NCBI GenBank assembly: GCA_046292765.1
Contig: JBKBQA010000004.1
Location: forward strand, 62,001 to 126,000
Length of the DNA: 64,000 nt
Direction: 5' to 3'
Origin: PGZG01 sp046292765
Lineage (GTDB): Bacteria > Pseudomonadota > Gammaproteobacteria > Pseudomonadales > Alcanivoracaceae
Shown: positions 35,280 to 43,084 of the stretch, in pieces
Position numbering within the stretch: the stretch's first letter is position 1
Layout of the letters: each line of letters begins with the position of its first letter
Notes under the pieces: generated by a model
Database searches by the model: none
What the model was told of the DNA's origin: nothing
What the model saw: the letters and a program-made list of their open reading frames with translations, nothing else
Program-made: the position numbers and the translations under genes

Positions 35280-35297
35280 TTGGCATAATTCGTGCTT
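35280..35297 (+). promoter_or_regulatory. Sigma-54 promoter of pilA2
   Basis: TTGGCATAATTCGTGCTT has GG (35282-35283) exactly 10 nt from GC (35294-35295), the RpoN -24/-12 spacing. The start point would be near 35307, 28 nt ahead of the pilA2 ATG. The rest of the gap from 35141 is AT-rich and shows no gene. Confidence 0.75.
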
Positions 35298-35334
35298 CTT
35301 ATATTGAAATGCACTCCAACCGGGGTAAACGGCC

Positions 35335-35763
35335 ATGCGAGCGGTACAAAAGGGTTTTACATTAATCGAGTTGATGATCGTCGTGGCGATCATCGGGATT
35401 CTTGCGGCGGTGGCTATTCCTGCCTATCAGGACTATACCGTCCGCGCTCAGGTAACCGAGGCCCTGAATCTGGCATCCTCGCTCCGCTCTGAAATTGCCG
35501 GCACCGTGTTCGCCCAGACCGGCACCTTTACTGGGGTCTCATCAGGGTCTTTTGGCATCAAGCCGCCTGCCAGCTATCAGGGTAACTTCGTTGATCAAGT
35601 CGAGGTGACTGACGGTGTTATCAACGTCCGTCTGGGTAATACCATCAACCCAGAAGTTACTGGTGATGTTGTCAGTCTAAGTCCATCCCTGGTGGGGGGG
35701 GCGATTCGCTGGACTTGCAGTTTTAGTGGTGCCCCCCGTTACGTGCCGTCGAATTGCCGCTAG
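35335..35763 (+). CDS. Type IV pilin, copy 2
   Basis: A 142-residue prepilin with leader MRAVQKG cut before Phe, Glu at mature position 5 and an N-terminal helix nearly identical to that of pilin 1. The body from residue ~45 onward is diverged, but the C-terminal disulfide pair is kept (WTCSFS ... PSNC). It has its own sigma-54-type promoter. It could be a second major pilin, an alternative antigenic form or a paralogue specialised for another task; nothing in the gene suggests it is broken. Confidence 0.93.
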   Translation: MRAVQKGFTLIELMIVVAIIGILAAVAIPAYQDYTVRAQVTEALNLASSLRSEIAGTVFAQTGTFTGVSSGSFGIKPPASYQGNFVDQVEVTDGVINVRLGNTINPEVTGDVVSLSPSLVGGAIRWTCSFSGAPRYVPSNCR

Positions 35764-35786
35764 AGCCCTGGAAAGGAAGGCTGTCC

Positions 35787-35816
35787 TGGAGCTGCGCTGA
35801 TGCTGCTCCATTAAAT
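35787..35816. terminator. Possible weak terminator between convergent pilA2 and the GT4 gene
   Basis: TGGAGC (35787-35792) pairs with GCTCCA (35805-35810), followed by TTAAATTC. The stem is short, so it is only a candidate. Confidence 0.3.
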
Positions 35817-37043
35817 TCAGACGCGCTCGCCACCTTCCGCCCGCAATATTTCCCGGTATATCTGGTCATACCGAGAGGCGCAGGCTTCCCAGCCAAACCG
35901 GCTGATTACATAGGCTCTCAAATCCTTGATATCCGGCGGTTGTTGAAGAATCTCGACGATTCGTGCTGAAAGGTGCGTCGTGTCTAACGGGTTAACGATG
36001 CATTTCTCCTGATACTCCACTGGAAAGATATCCCTTACTGCCGGCACATCTCCAACCAGAGCCGGGCATCCGCAGCAAATGGCCTCCAGCGTGACTAGCC
36101 CAAGCCCCTCGGCACTGACGAAAGGGGCAACGAAAATCGCTGCCTCGCGATACAAATCGGGGAGGTCGTTGTGCAGTACGGGGCCAAGGAAAGCCACTTT
36201 TCTGATGAGTCCAAGCTCCCGAGCCTGAGTCTGGAGGTGCCGTAGCTCTGTTCCTCCCCCGGCAACTACGATGTGAGCATCAGGATATTGTTTGTTGATC
36301 AGTGGTAGTGCTGATAGCAGATATGTCAGGCCTTTGCCTTTAACCAGGCGGCCCACAAACAGAATTCTCCCTGGAACTCGTGAGTTTGCATCATTGTCGG
36401 TGGGTTTGAATGCACTTAAGTTCACCCCCATTGGCGCGACCGATAGTTGGCTTGAGTCGGTCCCGAGCCTTTTGGCTTCGCCTAGCATGCTGTTACTCAC
36501 CACGGTGACATGACTTGCTATCCGTAGTGCCCGCGATTTGAGTTTAAGTAATAGTGGGTTCTGGAGACCCAAAAGATCTCCTCCATGGGAGGTGAGAACT
36601 ATAGGGGGAAGTTTTCTGAACTTCCCTGCAATCCACAAAGCGATGCCCTGAGGAATGATCCAGTGTGCATGAATAAGCGTCGGGTTGATTTTGGGAATTA
36701 TCCGAAGCAGAGCTACTATCATGCCAAGCAGAAAGCATGGAACAAGTAGCCATTTCCATGGTGATAATTCCAGATTGCTCATAATGCCCCCGCCCGCAAT
36801 CAGGGTTTCCATTGGTTCGGGGGCATAACGGAACCTGTGAATGGTTATGCCATCGACTACCTCAGCTATGGCGCTGCCGCGTGAGTGAGGGCAGAGCACA
36901 TGAATTTCGAACTCGTTATCAATATGCTTGCAAAGGGTGTGCACAAACGCAGGCTCTGGATCGTCTGGCCAGCGAGGGTATGTGGAGGCAATAACCAAAA
37001 CAGTCTTTCTAAATACCAATTTATTTTTCTTCGTTGGCTTCAT
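35817..37043 (-). CDS. GT4-family glycosyltransferase
   Basis: A 408-residue retaining glycosyltransferase with GT-B fold. The N-terminal domain has the acceptor-side STYPRWPDDPEP loop and HAHWIIPQG. The C-terminal donor domain carries ILFVGRLVKGKG and the EGLGLVTLEA (E-x7-E) nucleotide-sugar motif. It is the last gene of the minus-strand glycan cassette, 28 nt after the GT2 gene, and faces pilA2. The donor and acceptor sugars cannot be read from sequence. Confidence 0.9.
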   Translation of the reverse strand: MKPTKKNKLVFRKTVLVIASTYPRWPDDPEPAFVHTLCKHIDNEFEIHVLCPHSRGSAIAEVVDGITIHRFRYAPEPMETLIAGGGIMSNLELSPWKWLLVPCFLLGMIVALLRIIPKINPTLIHAHWIIPQGIALWIAGKFRKLPPIVLTSHGGDLLGLQNPLLLKLKSRALRIASHVTVVSNSMLGEAKRLGTDSSQLSVAPMGVNLSAFKPTDNDANSRVPGRILFVGRLVKGKGLTYLLSALPLINKQYPDAHIVVAGGGTELRHLQTQARELGLIRKVAFLGPVLHNDLPDLYREAAIFVAPFVSAEGLGLVTLEAICCGCPALVGDVPAVRDIFPVEYQEKCIVNPLDTTHLSARIVEILQQPPDIKDLRAYVISRFGWEACASRYDQIYREILRAEGGERV

Positions 37044-37071
37044 TGGTGCAACTCATCTACTTTGATCCGCG

Positions 37072-37926
37072 TTAATCATCCTTATACATTAGCGCTGTAA
37101 TTTGTTCTGAAACGAGGCCAATCAGAAAAACCAGTACAGATGTGATAAATAAAAGTGCTCCCATATTGGTGAAGCGACCATCCAATAAGTAGGTATAGGC
37201 ATAGTAAACGCTGCCCAATGCAAAAAATAAAAAGCTAATGGGAAGGAAAAGCTTAAGGGGAGAGTAGAGAGTGCCAACTTTGAAAATAATAAGAAAGAAT
37301 CGAATTCCATCGCGTGTCAAATTGATGTGGCTACTCGTGCCTTCCATTCGAGCTTGCACGGCTATGGGCTGATAGACCACTGAGTAGCCTGCGCGGAAAA
37401 AAGACATAGTGATCGTTGTGGGGTATGAAAACCCGTTTGGAAGAAGATAAAGAAACTCAAGAAACTTTTCACGTCGAACCGCTCGAAAACCGGATGTCAA
37501 ATCACGCACAGTCTGTCCGGTCATCCATGATGCAAGGCGGTTGTACAGCCTATTGGCAAAGTGCCGGCTGGCGCTTGCCTGGCCGTTGGCGTCTCTGGAA
37601 CCGACCACCATGTCCACGTTGTCTTTCAGCCGATCCAGCAGAATCTGTATGTCTTCAGGGCGGTGTTGGCCGTCACCATCCATGAAGATGATGACATCCT
37701 TGCTGGCGTTGCGAGCTCCTGTTTTTATGGCAGCGCCATTGCCTTTGGAGTAAGGGTGGGAAATTACTTTTGCGCCGGCATCGTTGGCGGACGTGGCGGT
37801 GTTATCTGTAGAGCCATCGTCAACAACAATGACCTCTGCGTGGGGGTGTAGAGCGCGAATTCGGCTTATCACTCCGGGCAGGCTGGCGGATTCATTCTTT
37901 GCTGGTATGACAATGCTGATGCTCAT
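37072..37926 (-). CDS. GT2 glycosyltransferase with C-terminal membrane hairpin (DPM1/GtrB-like)
   Basis: A 284-residue GT-A enzyme. It begins SIVIPAKNE, with VVDDGSTDNT and the FMDGDGQHRPED catalytic metal motif, then SGFRAVRR. Two C-terminal membrane segments (about residues 221-243 and 253-277) end in ISEQITAL-type sequence (here VSEQITALMYKDD). This architecture is that of enzymes that load a sugar onto polyprenyl phosphate. It lies 2 nt after the methyltransferase gene. It would provide the donor expected by a GT-C transferase such as the one at 33.2 kb; that link is inference. Confidence 0.9.
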   Translation of the reverse strand: MSISIVIPAKNESASLPGVISRIRALHPHAEVIVVDDGSTDNTATSANDAGAKVISHPYSKGNGAAIKTGARNASKDVIIFMDGDGQHRPEDIQILLDRLKDNVDMVVGSRDANGQASASRHFANRLYNRLASWMTGQTVRDLTSGFRAVRREKFLEFLYLLPNGFSYPTTITMSFFRAGYSVVYQPIAVQARMEGTSSHINLTRDGIRFFLIIFKVGTLYSPLKLFLPISFLFFALGSVYYAYTYLLDGRFTNMGALLFITSVLVFLIGLVSEQITALMYKDD

Positions 37927-37928
37927 AA

Positions 37929-38645
37929 CTAATCCGCTGTTATTTTAGCTTTTTCAAAAAAGTAGAAGTCAGAAAAAGACCCTTTGGTGTCGTCTCCCCT
38001 ATAAGGATAGATATTCTTCCTGGTATCTATAAGCACCCATTCCGGTCTATTTTCTTCTACCCAGCATGTGAACTCTCGATGATACACATGCTTCCCTTGG
38101 TACTTGTCTTGCTGGTCGGTATTAGATGAATAGATAACGACGTACTTTGTGGATGAGTCAAACAGCATGTTCAAGTAATCCCGGTACGTGCTCTCTTCGA
38201 CAAGATGGTAAATAACGTCAAGAGATATTCCCATTTCCGCTTTTTGGTTCAAGATCTCATCGGATGTAAAGAACGACTTTGATTGGTCATTTTTGTACTT
38301 TTCCCTGCATATGGCTATCGCTTCATGGCTAATATCAATGCCTATATAGGTTGGGATGCGAAGTAGGCCGAGCTGATTGCCATCGCCGCAACCGTGCTCT
38401 ATAGCAGAGTCGATTAACTGTCTGGAAGTGAACTCGTTAATTACATCGGATTTGAATATGGCAAATTTGTTATAAGAGCCTTCTCCCGAGTCTCCTCCTT
38501 TCTGGTATCTTTCTTTCCAGTAATTCTCGGAAGATTTGAAGTCAGATCTGGATGAAAATAGATAAAAGTAGATTTTTTTCGCAAGACCATGGAGGGCGGG
38601 AAAATGAGATAGCATGTACTTTGTTCTGTTTTTTATGCTTTTCAT
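37929..38645 (-). CDS. SAM-dependent methyltransferase (class I), AT-rich
   Basis: A 238-residue protein with a Rossmann-type SAM motif, IEHGCGDGNQLGLL, followed by YIGIDISHEAI; the later ISLDVIYHLVEE would be motif IV. Open frame continues 35 codons upstream into the previous gene, but the ATG at 38645 overlaps that gene's stop by 4 nt (ATGA), so I set the start there. Its AT-rich codons contrast sharply with the flanking genome. A methylated sugar or small glycan precursor is a plausible substrate, but the sequence does not tell. Confidence 0.8.
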   Translation of the reverse strand: MKSIKNRTKYMLSHFPALHGLAKKIYFYLFSSRSDFKSSENYWKERYQKGGDSGEGSYNKFAIFKSDVINEFTSRQLIDSAIEHGCGDGNQLGLLRIPTYIGIDISHEAIAICREKYKNDQSKSFFTSDEILNQKAEMGISLDVIYHLVEESTYRDYLNMLFDSSTKYVVIYSSNTDQQDKYQGKHVYHREFTCWVEENRPEWVLIDTRKNIYPYRGDDTKGSFSDFYFFEKAKITAD

Positions 38646-39319
38646 GCGGCGGCCTCTATCAGAATTCTCGCCTTGAAGTATTTTCCGATTATTGGAATGT
38701 AGGATAGAAAGTGAATGTGCTTCATCGCATTGTAATGAGGAATAAGCCATGTGCGACTCACTTTGTATCCTGCCTTTTCCAGTAGGACTGCATTTTCTTG
38801 CGGTGTCCTGACTGCGATATGTTCAGGAAATTGCCTTAATATAAAGTTATTGCTCTTCATTTTCTCTATAAAAAAATAGGCGTTAGGGGTGTGAATGTAA
38901 AGCTTTCCACCCGGTTTCAGGCTTGTTCTTATTTGTCTTAAGATGTTTATCCAGTCTTCATCGTATACGTGTTCTGAGAAATCCATTGCAAATGCTGCGT
39001 CAAATGAGCTGTGAAACTGCCGGCAAAATTCACTTATATCGCCACAGAAGAAACGGGCATTATCTATATGTAATTTGTGCTTCTTGAGATTTGCTTCTCT
39101 GATAAATGGCTCGGAAAAATCTATGCCAGCATAAGACTTGGCGGTAGGGGCTGCCAGCTCCATCAACAGGCCATTGCCACATGCATAATCAGCAATGTCG
39201 AGGCCGTCTTTCAGGTCGATGTAGTCAAGTATCTTTTTTAGTCTCAGAGTAGAGTGACGTTTGAATGCGGCAACATAGACTTCATTATGCATCTGTTTTA
39301 GTTCTTCTTTCGATTTCAT
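38642..39319 (-). CDS. SAM-dependent methyltransferase (class I), AT-rich
   Basis: A 225-residue protein with the SAM-binding motif IADYACGNGLLMELA, YAGIDFSEPFI (acidic end of strand 2) and FDAAFAMDFSEHV (motif IV), followed by LKPGGKLYIHTPN. This is the pattern of UbiE/BioC-like class I methyltransferases often found in O-antigen and capsule loci. It overlaps the next methyltransferase by 4 nt. The substrate is unknown. Confidence 0.85.
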   Translation of the reverse strand: MKSKEELKQMHNEVYVAAFKRHSTLRLKKILDYIDLKDGLDIADYACGNGLLMELAAPTAKSYAGIDFSEPFIREANLKKHKLHIDNARFFCGDISEFCRQFHSSFDAAFAMDFSEHVYDEDWINILRQIRTSLKPGGKLYIHTPNAYFFIEKMKSNNFILRQFPEHIAVRTPQENAVLLEKAGYKVSRTWLIPHYNAMKHIHFLSYIPIIGKYFKARILIEAAA

Positions 39320-39358
39320 AGGCGGTCCCTTTGCAAGGCGGTGAGGATTCCGGCCTTG

Positions 39359-40621
39359 TCATTTTTTATCATGGGGTACTTTCCTGTCCACCTTGAAGTG
39401 GATGCCCCACATTGCGGTTGCCGTAATAAAAATCGAAGAATAAAGGCCGGCTACAATTCCATGCATACCATGCCCTGGCGCCAGAAGTGCCAACAGGGTA
39501 ATGCCGATCACGATTCCCCCTGCCTGCAACAAGATGCGTTGCTTGTGCTTTCCCTCGGCGACAAGAACCGCTCCGCCAGAATACTGCAAGGCCAGACCGA
39601 GTGGAACGAGAGCCATGTATTGCACTGTCTGGGCCGACTCCTCGAAGCTCGAGCCAAGAACTATGGGTAAATAGGGGGCAAGCGCCCAGATTACCATGGT
39701 CGCGATCAGCCCGTAGGCAATAGATGCCTTCAGAAGTGATGACGCCAGGCGCCTGGAAGGGTCCAGACCATGCCTTTCATTTTGAAACAAGCTGGGAAGG
39801 GTGGCTGCAGTTGCCGCATGAATGGGGGAGCTTGCAACAACTGCTAGCCGATGGGCCGCTGCATATATCCCGGTAATGTAGCTGGATGTCAGCGCCAGAA
39901 TAACGGCTTTATCAAGCATTTCAGAGGCGCTATCAAGGAATGCCATGATCGAAAAAGAGGCGGGGAACCCTCCCGCTCTGGGTGGCCGGATTAGCCTTAA
40001 AGGCAACGACGAGGATACATGCACGCTAGCTATTGCAATAATCATGGCAATACTCGCCGTGGCGCAATGAATAATCAGGTAATGGGTCAGACTGTGGCCG
40101 TCTTGAAGGTAGAAGAATAGAACGGCGAAAAGATTGGAAACTGGAACCAACGTATTCGTAGCGCCAGACATACTCATTCTTTTTGTTGCTTGAAATGCAT
40201 GATAACTGGCTCGAATTAACGGAAAAAAAACCAATTCAGCCAGTAGTATGCTGGCCAGCATGGCTCCGTTGGTGTTATCCGGGAATATTTGCCGGGCGAT
40301 CAGCGCATACAGGATGGCCAGGGGGACTGAAAAGATAACGATGGCACTGATTGTTGAGCTCCAGGCCTCTGGAAAGTTACCGCTGCTATGCGCGGTCATC
40401 TGAATCATTCTGGTGCCGTAGCCACTGCCTACGATGTTGCCGAGAATGATTGCCATGCCTGCCATGCCGGCAAATATGCCGTAGTTTTCAGCGCCTATTG
40501 CCCTTGCCAGCGCAATGATCCATGCAAGTTGAAGAATAATGCGAATTCCATACCAGATAGCCAGATGTATAGCCCCACTGTTGGCTATATTCCTGACTGT
40601 AATGGATCTCGACTTTTGCAT
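39359..40621 (-). CDS. Wzx-like polysaccharide/oligosaccharide flippase
   Basis: A 420-residue polytopic protein with about twelve membrane segments and the MATE/Wzx family pattern (N-terminal SGAIHLAIWYGIRIILQLAWIIALARAIGAENYGIFAG region, later GIYAAAHRLAVVASSPIHAA). These proteins flip polyprenyl-linked glycans across the inner membrane. It lies 42 nt after nadC in the same direction and heads the five-gene glycan cassette. No Wzy polymerase or initiating phosphoglycosyltransferase is encoded here. Confidence 0.88.
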   Translation of the reverse strand: MQKSRSITVRNIANSGAIHLAIWYGIRIILQLAWIIALARAIGAENYGIFAGMAGMAIILGNIVGSGYGTRMIQMTAHSSGNFPEAWSSTISAIVIFSVPLAILYALIARQIFPDNTNGAMLASILLAELVFFPLIRASYHAFQATKRMSMSGATNTLVPVSNLFAVLFFYLQDGHSLTHYLIIHCATASIAMIIAIASVHVSSSLPLRLIRPPRAGGFPASFSIMAFLDSASEMLDKAVILALTSSYITGIYAAAHRLAVVASSPIHAATAATLPSLFQNERHGLDPSRRLASSLLKASIAYGLIATMVIWALAPYLPIVLGSSFEESAQTVQYMALVPLGLALQYSGGAVLVAEGKHKQRILLQAGGIVIGITLLALLAPGHGMHGIVAGLYSSIFITATAMWGIHFKVDRKVPHDKK

Positions 40622-40663
40622 TACGGCTGCGCCTGCTGCAACACAATGGTCTGTCTCACTGGG

Positions 40664-41539
40664 CTATGTCCTTTTTTTAGTCTCGTTGGAGCAAAGCCTT
40701 AACGACAAATCCACTGCCCGGACATGTTTGGTAATCGACCCCGATGATACCGAGATCGGAAACTCCAGTGATGGCATATGTTTCAGGGTAGAAGGAGTGA
40801 CCGAGCCGGAGATTTCTACGGTTATCCCCGCCTCATAGGCAGCTAAAGCCTTGTGGCGGTCGTTGATATCAAACTCGTCGAGCATGATCTGATCCGGTCG
40901 GGCGGCAATAGCTTCTTCCAGCTCCACCAAGGTTTCGACTTCGACAATGATTTTTTTGTCCGGGGCCAGAGCTCGGGCGCGTTCGATCGCGGCAGTGATA
41001 GAGCCACATGCAGCAATGTGGTTTTCCTTGATCAGGAAGGCATCGTAAAGGCCGATGCGGTGGTTATGGCAGCCGCCGCAAAGGACGGCGTATTTCTGCG
41101 CGGTACGCAGGCCCGGCAGGGTTTTGCGGGTGTCGAGGATGGTTACCGGGTGGCCGGCGACGGCGTCGTTGTACTGCCGCGCCGCGGTGGCGGTGGCGGA
41201 CAGTGTCTGCAGGAAGTTTAGCGCTGTGCGCTCGCCGGTGAGGATTTGCCGGGTATTGCCGCGCAGGGTGCAGAGCACACGGTTGGCGGCAACCCGCTCA
41301 CCGTCAACGGCGTGCCACACGATGCTGACGCCGCCGCCAAGCTGACCAAACACCTCATTCACCCAGGCCTGGCCACAGAATACGGCGTCCTCGCGGGTGA
41401 TGATGGTGGCGCTGGCTTGCGCGTCAGCGTCAATCAGTTGTGCAGTGAGATCCCCCGAGCCGATATCTTCTGTGAGTGCGGCGCGCACCTGTCCGGGAAT
41501 ATCGGCAATGACGTAATCAGGTAATTCAGGGCTTTTCAC
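40664..41539 (-). CDS. nadC: NadC, quinolinate phosphoribosyltransferase
   Basis: The 291-residue enzyme converts quinolinate and PRPP to nicotinate mononucleotide in NAD synthesis. The core motifs are clear: TEDIGSGDLT, ERTALNFLQTLSATAT, DTRKTLPGLRTAQKYAV, GGCHNHRIGLYDAFLIKENH. It starts at GTG (41539), inside the end of the symporter gene. The last ~40 residues are unusual: where homologues read like GVDFISVGALTKHV, this one has LEFPISVSSGSITKHV, plus an extended polar tail (CSNETKKRT). This change lies next to the acquired glycan cassette. Confidence 0.95.
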   Translation of the reverse strand: MKSPELPDYVIADIPGQVRAALTEDIGSGDLTAQLIDADAQASATIITREDAVFCGQAWVNEVFGQLGGGVSIVWHAVDGERVAANRVLCTLRGNTRQILTGERTALNFLQTLSATATAARQYNDAVAGHPVTILDTRKTLPGLRTAQKYAVLCGGCHNHRIGLYDAFLIKENHIAACGSITAAIERARALAPDKKIIVEVETLVELEEAIAARPDQIMLDEFDINDRHKALAAYEAGITVEISGSVTPSTLKHMPSLEFPISVSSGSITKHVRAVDLSLRLCSNETKKRT

Positions 41540-42875
41540 CGTTAAAAAACTCTCTGGTCAGTTTGACGACAAGGGGGCTGAGCAATAGCAGGGCGATCAG
41601 GTTCGGCACCGCCATCAGTGCATTAAGGACATCTGCCATGTCCCACACCACTGACAGGCTGCTGACCGCGCCGATCGGCACCATCAGGATCCAGCACAGA
41701 CGGAAAGGTAATACCGCTCGCTCGCCGAACAGGTATTGGGCGCAGCGCTCGCCATACAGGCTCCAGCCCAGCAGGGTGGTAAAGGCAAACACGGCAAGGC
41801 CAAGCACAACGATGGTCTGACCAAAGGCGCCGAAGGTGGCGCTGAACGCCAGGGCGGACAAAGGGGCGCCACTCTGGCCGGACTCGAAGGCGCCGGTGAC
41901 GACGATAGCAAGGCCGGTGATGGAGCAGATGATAATGGTGTCGATAAAGGTACCGAGCATGGCGATCGAGCCCTGCCGGCACGGGTGATCGGTGGTGGCA
42001 GAGGCATGGGCGATCGGGGCGCTGCCAAGGCCGGCCTCGTTGGAGAATATACCGCGGGCAACACCGAATCGGATCGCAGCCCAGACCGTGGCGCCGGCGA
42101 AGCCACCGCCGGCGGCGCTGCCGGTGAAGGCGTCGGAGAGACAGCGGGCCAGCGCCGCTGGCAACTGATCGGCATGATGGACCAGCACTACCAGTCCGCA
42201 CAGCAGGTAGGTCACTGCCATCAGCGGTACCAGGGCAGTGGCGGCGGTGGCGATGCGGCGGATGCCACCGAGAATGACCATGGCCACCAGAATGGCCATC
42301 AGCACACCGCTCAACTGACGATCCACGCCAAAGGTACTTTGCAGGCCATCTGCCACCGAGTTGGCCTGTACGCCGTTGCCGATGCCGAAGCCGGCCAGCA
42401 TGCCGAATAGCGCAAACAGGGTGGCAAGCCAGCCGAAGCGGGGACCAAGGCCGTTACGGATGTAATACATCGGGCCGCCGACATGCTGGCCGCGGCTGTC
42501 CTTTTCACGGAAATGAACGGCCAGCACGGCTTCACTGTACTTGGTGGCCATGCCGACCAGCGCAATCAGCCACATCCAGACCAGTGCTCCGGGGCCGCCC
42601 AGATGGATGGCTGTGGCCACACCGGCGATGTTGCCGGTGCCGACTGTGGCCGCTAGGGCGGTGGCGAGGGCCGCATATCCGCTGATGGTGCCCTCACCGC
42701 GGGAGCGGCCGAACAGCTGGCGAAAGCCGAACACCAGCTTGCGCATGGGCAGGAAGCCAAGACGCAGGGTCAGCCAGATGCCGGTGCCGCCGATCAACAG
42801 CAGCATGGCGGGGCCCCAGACGATAGAGTTGGTCTGGGCTACGGTATCAGCGAGTACTTGCTGGAATTGCTCCAT
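41526..42875 (-). CDS. Sodium:alanine symporter (AGCS family)
   Basis: A 449-residue transporter with about eleven membrane segments. AGCS signatures are visible: the GTISGYAALATALAATVGTGNIAGVATAI stretch, GPGALVWMWLIALVGMATKYSEA, HVGGPMYYI and GIFSNEAGLGSAPIAHA. It should import alanine, glycine or a related amino acid with sodium. The gene overlaps nadC by 14 nt and may be its upstream operon partner. The exact substrate is not resolved. Confidence 0.93.
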   Translation of the reverse strand: MEQFQQVLADTVAQTNSIVWGPAMLLLIGGTGIWLTLRLGFLPMRKLVFGFRQLFGRSRGEGTISGYAALATALAATVGTGNIAGVATAIHLGGPGALVWMWLIALVGMATKYSEAVLAVHFREKDSRGQHVGGPMYYIRNGLGPRFGWLATLFALFGMLAGFGIGNGVQANSVADGLQSTFGVDRQLSGVLMAILVAMVILGGIRRIATAATALVPLMAVTYLLCGLVVLVHHADQLPAALARCLSDAFTGSAAGGGFAGATVWAAIRFGVARGIFSNEAGLGSAPIAHASATTDHPCRQGSIAMLGTFIDTIIICSITGLAIVVTGAFESGQSGAPLSALAFSATFGAFGQTIVVLGLAVFAFTTLLGWSLYGERCAQYLFGERAVLPFRLCWILMVPIGAVSSLSVVWDMADVLNALMAVPNLIALLLLSPLVVKLTREFFNGEKP

Positions 42876-43084
42876 GGGCTTCCCTGAAGGTGCGGAAAGC
42901 GATCAAGCTTAGAGCATGCGCTGATGACCGCAAAGGCCTGATGCGAATGGTTGATGGCTCTCTTGCTATACCCTGTCCATAGGGCCGGGTACATTGCTAA
43001 TGATAAATGCGTATATGATAACTACTTCATAAATACTAGGCTTGTGGGCGTGATAAAGTCTGATCAAATTATGACCAAACCGGT

